Shown here one piece after another: positions 1 through 12,551 of a stretch of DNA of 64,000 nucleotides. The notes below the pieces were generated by a model, which was not told where the DNA came from, made no database searches, and was given only the letters and a program-made list of their open reading frames with translations. Every line of letters begins with the position of its first letter. The stretch's first letter is position 1. The position numbers were made by a program, and so were the translations under genes. The DNA comes from Hirudo medicinalis (Eukaryota; Annelida; Clitellata; Hirudinida; Hirudinidae): the NCBI GenBank assembly GCA_011800805.1, contig MPNW01000140.1, forward strand, positions 117,138 through 181,137, written 5' to 3'.

Positions 1-1523
1 ATTGCACACCGACTATCCTTTAGGCTTTCTGGAATCATGATTAATTAAATAAGCTATTTGTATACAATTAATTGGACCTCTGAGAGATAATCGAATAGGC
101 TATTAAGTGAATCTCCTGTAACGAGGATTTATGACCAAGGGACATTAAAGGACGTGACCGAGATTGGTTTCGAGGCATCGTTAGAGGAAGATGCCGGTGA
201 GGACAAGGGGTGCTTTCTGTACAACCACTTGACAAGTTGGACGCATGAGGTTAACTTATGCGAATGCTGGCCAAGTGGCGGGCAAAAGCCAGCTCACTGG
301 CGGCAACATTTGTACCCGTCAGTTTTCCATGGTTTTGCTTCAACGCCCGCGGTTGGCTTCGTCGTCTGTTAATTAGTGTTTGTGGCCCAACAAGGTATGC
401 TTATTTGCATGTCCTTGTTGATGTTAATGATAATGATTCCGAGTTCGATTCTAGTAGTTGAAGTGATGCGTGTTCAAACAGAACATAAAACATAAAATTT
501 CCCTGAAGAGGGAAAAGAATGTTCAATGTAGAGTGAAACCCGGCTGGATCAGTGTTGGTAATAGAAGGGGGAATCTGTTCCAGATCTGCGGGCCAAGAAA
601 GTCTATGGTCAGCATGGATGAATAATAGACAGAGAGCATGCTTGTTAGGCCATCCAGCGTCGCACGTCTTTGCTAATCTGAGCCTGCTCCGGAAGGACAA
701 GTGTGACGGCGCCTGACCCATGAGAGACTTGAAGATTAGAGTGGATATTTTAGACTAGGAGTGGGAAAAGTTCGGCCCGCGGCCTCCGAGCAGTGTTATG
801 CGGCCCGCAGTGGCAATTGGCAGAAAAGTATTCCAACATTGGATTTTTACTCGTTAAAATAAATTACAAATGTAGCAGTTGTAAATATGGGTTATTTGTC
901 TCTTTTATAGCTTGGCGCTAAGTTACATTTCGGAAAAGTGGTCGAAATTAGGACTTATGCTTTCTGACCGTTCACGTTTTTATTCACAAAAGTCATTTCA
1001 GCAATTTTCAGCTGATACTAACATGGAACATTGCTTATCATCTGCCTTAATCAACATCATAATTTATTTGGTGGTTAACAATGTATGAATAACAAATAGT
1101 TATACCGCAAGCGAATGTGGTGCAGTAACGTCTGAAGGTCTATGGAAAGTGGTATGGATGTGGATGGTGATTGCGCGGTATTGGTATGATAGCAGTAGGG
1201 ACAATTTGAACCCCACAGGGCTATAGGGCAAATCCTCGCACTGCTTGTGGAGATGACCTTTTTTTGCTTCTAACCAAACGGGGATGGGAGAGGAGGAGCG
1301 TTTAAGCATGTTTGTTAGGCCACAAACGATAATTAACTGGCGATGAGTCCAAAGCCGTGGAGAACTGACTGGTGCCGAAATTTGATCTGCGCGTGTTGGC
1401 TTTTGCCCGTCACTTTTCCAGGTTCACTCATGCAACTATAAAAATATCTCCACAGCTACATAAGCATTTTGTTTCTTTAATTAGTTAGGATTATAACAAT
1501 CAGCTTAATTAGTATTCGCTTAC
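1..1523. other. Gene-free left flank, repeat-like
   Basis: No coding exon is supported here. Short open frames are present but have no recognisable motifs or consistent splice sites. Around 757-850 the base composition turns GC-rich, with two GCGGCCCGC-type words, which recalls the ends of hAT-type DNA transposons, but I found no terminal inverted repeat or target duplication. A short word, TTGTTAGGCCA, recurs near 645 and 1313, suggesting shared repeat sequence. Further exons of the minus-strand gene at 1524-2089 would be expected to lie here or left of the window. Confidence 0.4.
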
Positions 1524-2089
1524 CTATTTAGCTCTCGGAGTTTCTCGGCTGTTTTCGGATCACCAGTCTTGATTCTGTTGTCTTGAAGGACGACGATGAC
1601 TTTCTTCAGGGTCGAATATTCCTTTCGCTGTTTCAGTGCCTCTTTCCACTGTTGCTGTTGTTGCTGCTACAGTGATGAAGATGATTATTTTACATACAGT
1701 GAGTGATTTGCAATTAACTCTTTAATTAATTTGCACACTTTCCTCATCATCACGAATCTTCATCCTTATCATCGTCATCTCATCATCATCATCATCATCA
1801 TTATCATAATCGAGGTAACATAGATACATATCACCTTATCGGCTTCGTCCGCCGCGTTGGGTGGAAAAACGGTGGATGTGGGAATTCCAGAGACCTTTTG
1901 TTCCCCAAAATAGAAGCCTGAATGTTGCAATCCCCCATTTATCGATGGGGGCATGATGCCGGGAACCCCCTGGGAGAAATTGGTCAGCATGGGACCGTGG
2001 TACATGCTGCGAGGTATGCCCTCTATGGCAATCATTTTGGGGCTTGACAGGTTTCTCCGGGCACTATGTGATCGATTGATCAATCCGCT
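1524..2089 (-). CDS. Two internal exons of an unrecognised gene
   Basis: Two minus-strand exons join in frame. The upstream exon (about 2087/2089 to 1835) starts after a CTGAGAG acceptor, ends at GATAAG|GTGATA, and encodes a Pro/Gly/Ser-rich segment. The downstream exon (1666-1524) follows a CTGTAG acceptor, ends at AATAG|GTAAGC, and opens with six glutamines followed by a charged helical stretch containing WKEALKQRKEY and VVLQDNRIKTG. Both exons are phase 0 at their junction and have good splice signals, so a real gene is likely. I do not recognise the family; the second exon looks like a coiled coil or helical domain. The 5' end would lie to the right and the 3' end to the left, possibly outside the window. 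Confidence 0.55.
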
Positions 2090-4347
2090 CTCAGGTTCGT
2101 TTTAAGGAATTCAGTGAATGGTTTTGGAGTTGGTGGTGATGGTGATGGCGGTGATAAGCCATTAGCTTGGTTTGAGTTCCGATATAAACTGCGATGTTTT
2201 AATAATATTTATTGAAAATGCACTTTTTAAACTTAACAATTGTTAACATAGTTTTCTAACACTACATTTCAACTTTGTATTATTCAACTACAATGTTGAT
2301 GATTCATTTCTCCATCAAACAATCTTTCCACCAATCCATCTAAGCGTCAAGCTATTTATCAGATGGGAGCATCTGATGAAACATGATGCCGACAATAAAA
2401 TGTCGCTTCAAAGTAGATCCTTAATTGCTCTCACCCTCGTTCGGCTGCCATCAACGCATGCATACAAATTATCCCAACATCTTTCTCATTTTATTTATTT
2501 GTTTTGCGAACTCTCGACCTCTTGATGAGAAAATTGCAAATTGGATTTGACAATTTAATTAATTGGATTTAATTGGATTTGTCTTTATTTACAAGGAATT
2601 TAAATGATTTACTATAGTTTCTTGTTAAATTGGAGAATCAAAAGATGATGACTATATCTGATACCTGACGATATATGATAGATATCTGTATTTATGTATG
2701 TATTCATATTTAATATCCAGGTATTCCGATTATCCAATAGTTTTTGAGTCAATATTGACTCAAGAAATTCCATCGATTTAAGTTTGGATTAAAACAAAGA
2801 AATTAAAAAATATATATGTGTATAGCGTGAACTGCATCCTGTCAAAAAGCTCTAACCTCACTCAAGTAATCTTCTTAGCCGTTTCTTTAACAAAATTTAC
2901 GAGAGAATTAAGTCCTTCGCGTTATTCCCTAAAAAGTCCAGAATACATAACATCAAAACCCGTGCAGAAAGTAGAAGAATAAAAATATGTCATCTTTCCA
3001 TTCAAATGTAAAGCAATGGATGTATACGTAGCAAACAACGGAGGAACACGATCTTGCCTGCTCTTAATTCACGTCATGCATTGACGGGACCAAACACGCA
3101 CGCCAGAGAAAACATGCCACGCCTGGTCGACCGTGCAACATCCGTTCCGTTCGAGTTCACGCCTGGAAGCAAGGAGGCATTCTCGACGGATAACAACTTG
3201 AGCATCAGTCAAGCGTTGAAGCATTATTAAAACTAATAACATAAAAATACAAATGTAAATGTAGTTCATTTATATAGCGCCACGTGCATAGCGTCAGAAG
3301 TGCTCTTTGTTAACCATTTATATAGCGCTCCTTCCCAAGGGCGCTCGTGGCAGTGCAGACTGGGTTTCGAACACGACACATTACGAATGTTGCCATTATC
3401 GCCGAATGCAGGAACACAACCCATTCGGTCAACTTGCAGGCAATATATATATGTATATGATAAGTTCGTGAGCAGAGATCTTTATTTAATTTATAACATT
3501 TTTAAAAAAATTAGCAATTTTCTGCTCGCAAACTTAAAATTTGAAGACCAGGGTTGTGAAAAGGAGAGAGTCTTTCCAGTTGCCAGTTGAGCTCACAAGA
3601 CAAAGACAATAGTCAGAGGCAGTCGAGGACGAGACATCAATTTTGAGACAATTTGGACATGGAAAATGTCTTTATTTTCCTCATCGTGCCATAAAAACAG
3701 CTATTGCCATTCCTGATTCGAAAAATTACATATTCATTTGTATTTTAAAATCGACAAACCTTACGGTGCACTTCTAGAACTATGTCTCATATCTCACGCA
3801 AAAGCCTAACTTGCAAAGTCGAAGCACACAGGTTTTCCGAAGTTGCTCCTTTGTTTGCTGCAAATACTTGAGTCCGAAGTAGACAAATTTACATAAAAAC
3901 GCAAAAATAAAAAATTCAAGTGAAAGACTCAATCGACTATTTGGGTATTCGGAACGACCCCAAGTCAAATTACCTGAGCATAAAAAGCGATCGGCAAGCA
4001 ATCGATCTCAGAAACAGTTCTCAAAAGCAGGAAATATTTTGCGACGACAATCGTTCAATGCCATTGTTCAATATCATTCACAACGTGAGTAAATCGGCCT
4101 TGCGATGAAATGAATAAACGCCAAACCCTGTCACATCCCAAGATGGCAACAAATCCAAAGTTTCTTAAAAAAAAAAAAAACCGTCGAAAGAATCCGAGAA
4201 ACAAGAGTTTTATTTCATTTGTATTCAAACATTACCAGAAAACCAAACAATTTGTCATTACGAAACCAAAAGTGTATAGTTTAACTTTTAAATGGAATAT
4301 CTAGTCTATTGAATGTCTCGTTACAATACAAGCAGTGACTATTCCAC
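2090..4347. other. Intergenic region
   Basis: No gene is supported apart from the interspersed repeat at 3253-3430. The stretch is AT-rich with short imperfect repeats (for example AATTGGATTT twice near 2560). Several small open frames between 3780 and 4300 have no recognisable content. The 3' end of the RPRD2-like gene lies at the right edge, so 4300-4347 is probably its 3' untranslated region. Confidence 0.5.
3253..3430 (-). repeat. Interspersed repeat with GCGCTATATAAAT tail, copy A
   Basis: Read on the minus strand, this stretch matches 12290-12490 on the plus strand over most of its length. Shared landmarks are TTCGAAACCC or TTTGAAACCC, then GCGCTATATAAATGGTTA, then a second CTATATAAAT followed by ATTTACAT. 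The two copies are diverged and in opposite orientation. GCGC(T/A)TATAAAT tails are common on short interspersed elements of marine invertebrates, so a SINE or LINE tail is my inference. The small minus-strand open frame across 3069-3269 is part of this repeat and not a gene. Confidence 0.6.
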
Positions 4348-6824
4348 TTAGAGACGTGGGTTTCCCTTTGCGTTCAGTCTGTTTGTGGGCATGTTCAAGG
4401 GAATGCCGACGCCAAATGGCGGGAGTGCTGCAAAACCGAGCGACATCTGTCCGAAATTGATTCCCGTCGACAAGCTGCTTCTCAACTGCTGGCTGGCAGG
4501 AAACATGGGTAACCTGGAAGCTATGAACGCACTTCCTAGGAGGCCCCTACCTCTGTTGGGTGTTCTTGAATTTTCAATTTTTTTCAAAAAGCCAGACTGA
4601 TTACTTGCATCCCTTCCTCTAGAGTAGCAACTGTCGGAAGTGGCGCTGATGGAAAGAGGAGAAGTAAAAGTCACAGCATCCTGTAAATCCTCAAGATCAG
4701 ATGAACCATTGTCACTGAAACCATCATCATTAACAACTTGAGCAGAGTAAACCATTTGAGAGTCCAATCCAGGGGAAATATCTTCCACCTTGGAATCATC
4801 TATAGAGCCAGAAACTGCTTCAAGAACTTCCTGGCTTGGAAAAATTGTGTTTGTTAATTCTGCAGGCTCAGAGTTGGTTCGTTCAACTGACAATGACTTT
4901 TGCATATGGCCTTCCTCCAAAATCCCTTCATCTTGACATTTGCCGGTTACATGTCTTGCGGTAGATGAGGACGCAGAACTCACATTCTTGTGAGACATGG
5001 AGACCAGATTCTGATTCGAGTTTCCAGTTGAGCATGAGGACTCATTACCCGGAGAAACGTCGTCCATCAAAGGGATGGTCGTCAAGATCGATTCTCTTCT
5101 TGTGGATGAAACTTGAGATTTTCCACCTGATGTCTGACTTGATCGCAACCTGGACATGCTCTCGAGCGAATTCTCATCCAATCTCCTTTGCAGCAATGCA
5201 GTAGCCCCAATTCCCTGGCAAAACTGTGAGGGTGAGGGGAGTACCCTGCTTAGGCCTGAAAAAGAGGGAGCAAAATTTGAAGAACTGGAAGGGATCTGAT
5301 TAACAAGAGGGATGCCCAACAAGGATGACGGCTGTGCAGCAGAATCCTTGAGCTGATTGTTAAGCAGAGGAGGTGGAGCCATTACCGGCGGCACGACTTG
5401 GGGAAGGACGGGCGGAAGGGGAGGAGGAGGTCGCTGGATGAATGGGTACACTGTCTGCTGAGGAAGTGCTGGTGGGAGCATCTGTAAAGACATGGGTGGA
5501 CTAATTAGAGGCGGCCGAGATATGCCAGGAACCATGTTTATGGGTACGAGAGCTTGCGGCCGACCGGGCCCAGCATTGTGAACGTGAGAAATTGCCGGCG
5601 ACGCGGAAGGCTCGAAACCGCTCATGACCGGATAAGTCGGAAGACCCGAACCGGACGAGACGACGGATGCGTTGCTCGCCATGTACCCTGCTCCAGTAGT
5701 GTGGAGGAAGCCAGCCATCGATGATGTAGGAACATTATGCACCAACTGTTTGAGCTGAGGGGTTCCGTCTTCCTCGGTGAAGAGGTAAACGACCTCCTCG
5801 TAAGTATATTGACTCGGATCCATGTTTGAGGGCAACCTGTAAATTTCAGAATATCCGTCAGGTCTCTCGACGGCCTGATAGATTCCCTCCATCACTATTT
5901 CGCTTCCGTTTCCAGGCAGTTTCCTAAGATAATCGGCCACAGGAGGCTTTGATGTTTTACTCGAGGGCGACGTCGACGGAGAACGAGAATGCCTTTTAAG
6001 AAGTGGAGACAAATCTTTAGTATTCGACCTACTGCGATTAGAGTCATGCCTCTTTGAGGGGGCCAAGTAATCTGGTGAAAATCTTCGAGCTCTCTTCTCG
6101 CTTTCTCTGCTGCTGTCGCGACTCCTGTGTCGACTCCTCGAAGATTTTGAATGTTCTTTGTCACTTCTTCTATCTCTGCTGATTCCTGACTTCCTCCGCT
6201 CGTCATCGTGACGATCCTTTCTCCTACTAGACTTTTCTCTGTGTTTTCTGTCTTCAACAATATTCCTGTGACTCGATCTTGATGAGGAGTCCTTGTCCCT
6301 TTCTCTCCTCAGCCTCTTAAGAGAGTCGGACTTCTTGCAAAAGTCGCGAAACAATTCGTCGGTCTCGTCCCTGCCCTTGGTTCTGTCCGAGTCGTTGAAT
6401 TTTGAGGACTTACTTTGAATGCTATTTGATGGTTCTGGTGATGGAGGCTCATCTTGAACAGGTGTCTCTCTTCCATCATCATCATCATCGTCATGCATTT
6501 CATTGGTATGAAGAATTTGCTGTTGACTAATCTGTGGTAGATAGATATTTTGATGGAAGAGTACTTGTTGGTGAAGTTGCTGGGGGACTGATGGGAGAGG
6601 CTGCTGATTCTGGAAATTAGAGGTGATGAAAGTCACCGGAGCAACCGGGCTGGAAAATTCCGCTCGCTGGTCGGGGATGAATTGAAGGGCAGTGGTGACC
6701 AAGGATGCCTTCTTGAACTTCTCATAAAATTCCACTTTTGAATGTTCAGTATCCTTGTCATATGTCCTTGTCACTGAAAATGATTTCAATGAAGAATTTG
6801 AGGTTAGATTCCACATAAAAAATA
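4348..6824 (-). other. Large 3' exon: acidic, Arg/Ser-rich, proline-rich tail
   Basis: This is one uninterrupted reading frame of about 825 codons on the minus strand. In order it contains a Gln-rich stretch, a run of six aspartates followed by GRETPVQDEPPSPEPS, an Arg/Ser/Lys/Asp-rich segment resembling splicing-factor RS domains (near 6000-6350), a short conserved-looking block (SEIYRLPSN, YTYEEVVYLFTEEDG), a proline-rich segment near 5390-5560, Ser-rich sequence, and a C-terminus rich in Gly, Phe and Leu. There is a good polypyrimidine acceptor (TTTTTTAG) just before the first methionine, which is why I attach it to the RPRD2-like gene and do not treat it as an independent gene. If independent, the start would be the ATG at 6816. 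Confidence 0.6.
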
Positions 6825-9800
6825 CTAAAAAACAGAAAGTGCAAAGAATTCTCCATTATTAGTCACTACTTGCATTATAATAGAAGACTGTCAGAGTAAT
6901 TAAATGCTGTTCTAAATTGTTTTGATGAACTATTGACAAATGAGTCAAACCAACCTCGATCATCATGGGAGGGGCAACTGGTCATTTGGGTCTTAACTTC
7001 GACTGTAGTTTTCAGACCAGGAAAGCCTGAAAATGCACTTGGTACATTCACATTCCATCAAGATGTTACAAAACTGAGAGAAATGATGGAAATCAGACAC
7101 GAAATAAAATATGAATGGGCATGTTAGGATGATGTAAGCAAACCCATCAATTCCAGCCTTGCATCCAGGCTCTGCCTTCGAATTCCAGCTCCACCCGTGA
7201 CTGCTTCATTTAATTGTTGATGATGAAGGTGATCATCTTCTGATGGATCTTCAAGGAAGAGGTGAGTGAACAACTTGTCCTCTTCATCTTCAACCTTCTC
7301 CTGAGATGAATGAATATCTTTGTAGACATTAAACTCCTCCTCATTTTTGGATTTTTGCCTCTGATTCATGTGATGGCTGGCAGAGTGAAGCTTTCTGCTA
7401 TTAAACGTCTTGTCCGTTCTGATGCGGTACTCTTCCGACTTGTCCCGCGACACGGGATTGTTACTCTCCTCGTCCTCGTCTTCTTCTTCCTCCTCCTCTT
7501 CGACTTGTTTAGATTGCTCTGATAGCATCAAGAGGTGCCGTCGATCGGCCAGTTTCTTGCTCAGATTTTTCACCCGGTTGCCGTAATTCTTGTAGGCCTG
7601 CAAGGGATCAAGTAGGCCTGTAGATTATTGGCCAGTGAAGAATTCATTTTAAACAAATGATTTCATGAATGTAACAGTAATAATAGTGGCATTTTGTAAA
7701 GTTAAATGTAGAAATTGAAACTCCATAAGAGGTGCACCAGCAGGGATCCTCAAAGAGGTAGCCCTTTCACTGATCGTTTTGGCCCTAGATCCTCTGACCT
7801 TCTTCAGGGCCAGAGAATATAAGTAGTAAAATTGATAAATAAGAATAGCTTAATAAAATTCTACATATGATTATTGCAATTTAGCTTTATATCTCATTAG
7901 TTTTAGAATAACTTTAATTTGTCTCACTGAGGACACCAGCTTGGCATCCTTGAGTAATCCATCATAAAACTGGATAGCAATATCCAGATGTTCACACAGC
8001 TTGTGTTTAACATCCAGATAGTTATCCAGGTCGACGTAGTGACTGCAGAGATTATTGATGTCATCTTCATGTCTTTCCATGTACACCTTCTGGATTTCTG
8101 TCCCTAATCCAAAAAAGTCAGAATGATTAATAAAGTTAATAATATCTCAAAATCTCTCAATGGGTTAGCATTAGAGTTAGGGACTGGTTCAACATGAAGT
8201 CATAAATGGAGTAATAAATTTATTCATGCACATTCATACAAATACTTTCAACTCAACCTTTTTGTTCATTTTAAAAAATATTACCATCTCTTTGACTATT
8301 TGGCTTTCACATTATATCTTTAGCCATCATGTTTTTACTGAATTTTGTTTTAATATATGGGGTTTTGAATAGTAATGCAATAAAATAGGCATTAAATTAA
8401 TATACTATATTATACTATCCACATCTGATATCATGCTTTTCTGTGTAATTTGTGAATCTCCAACACCACAAAATAAAGCTTCTGTCAGGATGATGTCACC
8501 AATCTTGGATCTCCATGAAGCCTGAGAGAGTTTCCAATAACCATTTTTAACTCCCCATCCAGATGCAAAGCTAAATTGCAATAATCTTATATAGAATTTT
8601 TCTAGGCTAATCTTCTCATCCTCTAAATGGTCAAATATTTTCACTTTTCCAGCTATAATTATCCCGTGACCTATTTCTAGCTTTTAGTTCCCTAGGTCCA
8701 ATGTGACATCACATTTTATCAATCCCCTCACATCATATAAATCCCCAACTCCCTAAAAAGCTTGTGATGCCATTCATGGGTGGCCCCCAATAAAGATTAC
8801 AAAATAAAAAAACTATTATCAGCTAATAATAATAATAATAATAATAAAAGTATAAAAAAACTTAATTATATGCCTAATGCACCCTAATGCCTAAAGGTTT
8901 TAATAAAGAAGAAGCTTACCCATTCCTGTAACATCATCAATATCTTCTATAAGCCTAGAGCATCTAAACTTTTCATCCTTGAATTTCAATTTTTGCTTGG
9001 CTTCACTCTTCACTAATGAACACAAAGTGGCCAGCTAAAGAAAAATGTTCAGTAACTTTAATGATGAAAATGAATAATACCTCAGTCTCAGATTTGTAAT
9101 AGTTACATCAAGTATTTTGCCGAGTGCTGGTACATAGCATCAGAAGCATTATATAATTTGAGTCTAGTGCCAAAGATGTAAGTGATGATGGGTCACTAGT
9201 AGTAGTTATAGATTAATATCCTCAAATGGATGTTTAGGGGTTTAAATCCTTGCTGCCATCATGAGAGATGGGAACACGTATATAGATTGCTAGGAGGAGG
9301 AGCAGGAGGCAGGGAAAATTTATTAACATCCATTCATTGCAGGAATATAATGACAGGGATGTTAGACTATTAGGTTGAAAACATGCACGATAGCTAGCTA
9401 AGTCATTCAGAAGCTGTGTTTTTAAATTTTAATTTTCAAATTTTGCCAAAAAATTATGAATTAAACTTGCATTAAAGTCAGATACTTGAATTCCCAACTT
9501 TGCTCTCTTAGAAAGTGGTGAGCCAGGATTGCTATTAATTTCTTTTTTAGTCGCATTGGCATTTTCTAAATCTGCTTCACTTGACCCAAGTGTGCATCCT
9601 TAATTGAAAAAAAGATGCAAAATACACATGCCCCAGAAAATGTTTTATTTAAGCTACTTTAAATTTGCAAAGTAATAAAGATAATGACAGTTTCAAACCT
9701 GTTTCTATTACTTAAGAAATAAAGATGTCCACATGATTCAATATTTTACAAATGTACACATGTCAAAAAAAATTTGTTTTCACCTCCAATGAGAAGATTA

Positions 9801-10392
9801 TTTAGTTCTGTAATAAATGATTCCTCAAACACTTTCCTGTCAGACCAAACATGCAAAATCTTTTCCAATCCCACAACTGCTGTTTCATCCCTAATTATTC
9901 AACACAAAAAGATTCTAAAAAAGTAAAACGAAATGTCTTTTCCATGATGTTGCTCCAATCTAAACTTATTCAAAAATAGCTGCACATTTTAGGCAACATA
10001 AAACGCAAATAGTAATCTCAACCTAAGTCGAGTAAAGATACTTACTTAACCACTGAAATGGCTTCTTTCAGAACGTTTTTGAAACTGTCCTTGTAAACAT
10101 GAGCATTTTTCTTCTTACAGGTTTGTAGCACTTCATTGCATAGATAAAACATCACGATCATTTGGCTGGGTACTTCTACAAAAAGATGTATATCTCTTAT
10201 GTCTTCAATTTATTTGCTTTATTAGGCTGGGAATATACCTGATTTGAGTACTTTAAGCCAAATGTCCACAATTTGCTCACATTGATTTTTGTGTTTTAAG
10301 GCCCACAGAGAAAGAGTTTGAACACTTTCCATCGTATCATTCGCAGAACGCAGCTTTTTCTCCACCCATTCAGCATCTACGCTTTTGGCCAT
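4348..10392 (-). CDS. RPRD2-like CTD-interaction-domain protein
   Basis: Predicted nuclear protein that binds the phosphorylated C-terminal domain of RNA polymerase II. Exons (minus): 10392-10239, 10175-10046, 9890-9784, 9598-9486, 9034-8920, 8103-7937, 7597-7144, then proposed 7026-6955 and 6824-4348; phases agree throughout, giving about 1262 residues. Residues 1-130 form a CID (ESVQTLSLWALKHKNQ, NEVLQTCKKKNAHVYKDSF). Residues about 170-285 are helical, ending in AYKNYGNRVKNLSKKL, as in RPRD coiled coils. Then come acidic and Ser/Arg-rich regions. The first seven exons are well supported. Alternatively the seventh exon reads to a stop at 7124 and the large 3' exon is a separate gene. A long low-complexity C-terminus fits RPRD2 better than RPRD1. 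Confidence 0.75.
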
Positions 10393-10668
10393 ATTATAAA
10401 ATATTTAGCAACGGCATCAATCCACATCTCCAAGAACCGAAATGCATCGACACAATAAGCAATCAAAACAAGTTAATTAGATGCACCTCTGAGTACTTTA
10501 CATATGAATTTGAATGTTAACATTTAAGAAAACTTTTTTTATTCAGTTATTTAAAACATAAAACATTAACATTTATTAAACATTTTTAAATTTCAAATAT
10601 TAGATATCAATGGTAAACATTCCACCACGTTTCCCACATTGGAAAGCTGTAATTTTTGATCGGTTGCG
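10393..10668. promoter_or_regulatory. Divergent promoter region, RPRD2-like / DPH5
   Basis: Only 276 bp separate the start codons of two genes transcribed away from each other, so both core promoters and 5' untranslated regions must lie here unless upstream noncoding exons exist. The sequence is AT-rich with no clear TATA box in a convincing position. I infer a bidirectional housekeeping-type promoter from spacing alone. Confidence 0.45.
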
Positions 10669-11991
10669 ATGCTGTTCATAATTGGTTTGGGGCTAGGTGA
10701 TGCCGACGATATTACCTTAAAGGGTTTAAAATTGATCAAAGCCGCTCATAAAATTTACTTAGAAAGTTACACAGCAATTTTGACAGTGGGAGCCGAAAAA
10801 TTGGTAGTGTTGTGTTTAAGCATTTGCTGCCAATTGACGAAATCTGGTTAAAAGATGAGTTTTATTTGATAATTTAGGAGGAAGCTTATGGAAAAAAGGT
10901 CACCATTGCCGATCGAGAACTCGTGGAACATAATTCAGGTGAGCGAACAATTAAAATTGAGCCAAATGCAATCCAACTCATTGCTCAATATAACCTGATT
11001 TTAGATACAATTTTGGATGACGCAACTGAAGGGAATGTTGCATTCTTAGTCGTGGGGGATCCATTTGGGTATGGTTCCTTCCAGAACCAGTTAAAATTGT
11101 TTTAACATTTCATTCATCTCTGGAGCAATTTTGTAGAGCAACAACGCATACTGATCTCTTGCTAAGAGCGAAAGAGAGAGGCATTGAAACAAAAGTTGTC
11201 CACAATGCATCAATCTTGAATGCCATAGGATGCTGTGGTCTACAGGTCTCTGGCAACATTTTTTATCAAAATATGTACTTTCAAACATGTCAGAAATTAC
11301 CCTTTCCAGCTTTACAGATTTGGTGAAACAGTATCCATTGTATTTTGGGAGGAGAATTGGAAACCAGACAGTTTTTATGACAAAATCCTCTCTAATAAGA
11401 CAAGAGGACTTCACACTCTTTGCCTCTTGGGTTGGTTTGGTTAATTATGTTACTGATTAGAGTATCTTTATTCTAATCTTTCAACTCTGCACATAGATTT
11501 ATTCAACACATGACACTTCATTTCATAACTTGCATAAAATGAACTTTAATAACAAGTCAAATTTGTAGATATAAAGATGAAGGAACAAACAATGGAGAAC
11601 CTAATTAAGTGAGTGTAAATACTTGCTTGTGTATCAAATAAAACATTTTTCTATTTTCCTCAGACGTCGCCCCATATATGAACCACCAAGGTTCATGACA
11701 GTAGCACAGGCCGCAAAACAAATACTTGAAGTATCTCAGAGGAGGAACTGTAATGGTAACCCAACATATTTATAGATTATCTTCATTTTGTGACTAAAAC
11801 AAAATTCATTTTCAGTGATAACAAAAGAGACCAACACTGTGGGTCTTGCCAGGGTGGGATCTGAAGACCAGACAATAAAGTTTGGATCCTTGGAAGAAAT
11901 GGCAAAAACTGAGTTGGGACCACCCCTCCATTCTTTTATTGTGGCAGGGGACCTACATCCCCTAGAAGTGGAGTTCTTAAATAAAATATGA
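10669..11991 (+). CDS. DPH5: Diphthine methyl ester synthase (DPH5)
   Basis: Cytosolic SAM-dependent methyltransferase of diphthamide synthesis, which modifies the conserved histidine of translation elongation factor 2. Eight exons: 10669-10803, 10878-10938, 11005-11068, 11137-11245, 11310-11430, 11569-11608, 11664-11755, 11816-11991; phases agree and give 265 residues, close to the family's usual length. Family landmarks are the N-terminal [71 protein letters not shown] and [10 protein letters not shown]. All introns are short (60-140 bp). Divergent from the RPRD2-like gene. Fragments of this gene are repeated immediately downstream, but this copy is intact. Confidence 0.96.
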
Positions 11992-12289
11992 AATATGTAA
12001 AGTGTCCAATTTTTTTCTTGCTGAGGGCCTCAATAATTAAAATTAATAGCAGGACACATGGGCCAGCTATATTTGTCAATAAATTTTAACCTATTTGTAT
12101 TTTGTTGTAATTAGAGTAATTACAATAAATAAAACATTTATTAGTTAATAAGTCACATTATTTAATAACATTTTTAATCAGACATTAATTATTATTAGCA
12201 GTAAATCATATTATTTAATAACATTTCCAATACATACAGCAGGCATGTCAGATCCCTTGATCCTCACATTTCTCCGGTGTCGTTCACAT
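11992..12289. other. 3' flank of DPH5
   Basis: No gene. AT-rich sequence with several ATTTAATAACATTT-like words repeated near 12155 and 12210, which look like a short imperfect duplication. It presumably includes the DPH5 3' untranslated region and polyadenylation signal; an AATAAA-like word occurs near 12126. Confidence 0.4.
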
Positions 12290-12490
12290 CTTTGTGTTCA
12301 TGCCTTATACCAACGTTTATACAATGTCGTGCAGGTTGAACAAGTTACGTTCCCACAAACGATGACAGCAGTCATGTGTTTGAAACCCGGCCTGCACTCT
12401 CATAAGCGCCCCTTCCCAAGAGCGCTATATAAATGGTTAGCAAAAAGCGCCTCTGACGCTGCACGTATGGCACTATATAAATAAAATACA
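12290..12490 (+). repeat. Interspersed repeat with GCGCTATATAAAT tail, copy B
   Basis: Plus-strand counterpart of the repeat at 3253-3430. It contains GTTTGAAACCCGGCCTGCA, AGAGCGCTATATAAATGGTTA, CTCTGACGCTGCACG and ends CACTATATAAATAAAATACATTTACAT. It sits between the intact DPH5 gene and the first broken DPH5 copy. A SINE-like origin is inferred from the tail and dispersed, opposite-strand copies. Confidence 0.6.
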
Positions 12491-12551
12491 TTTACATCCT
12501 TATTTTAATCTTTCAACCTATTTGCACATACATCCCAATTTTACTCAAAAC

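Noticed and set aside
8405..8644. Minus-strand frame between RPRD2-like exons
   Set aside because: The flanking exons (9034-8920 and 8103-7937) join in phase without it and it has no matching splice sites.
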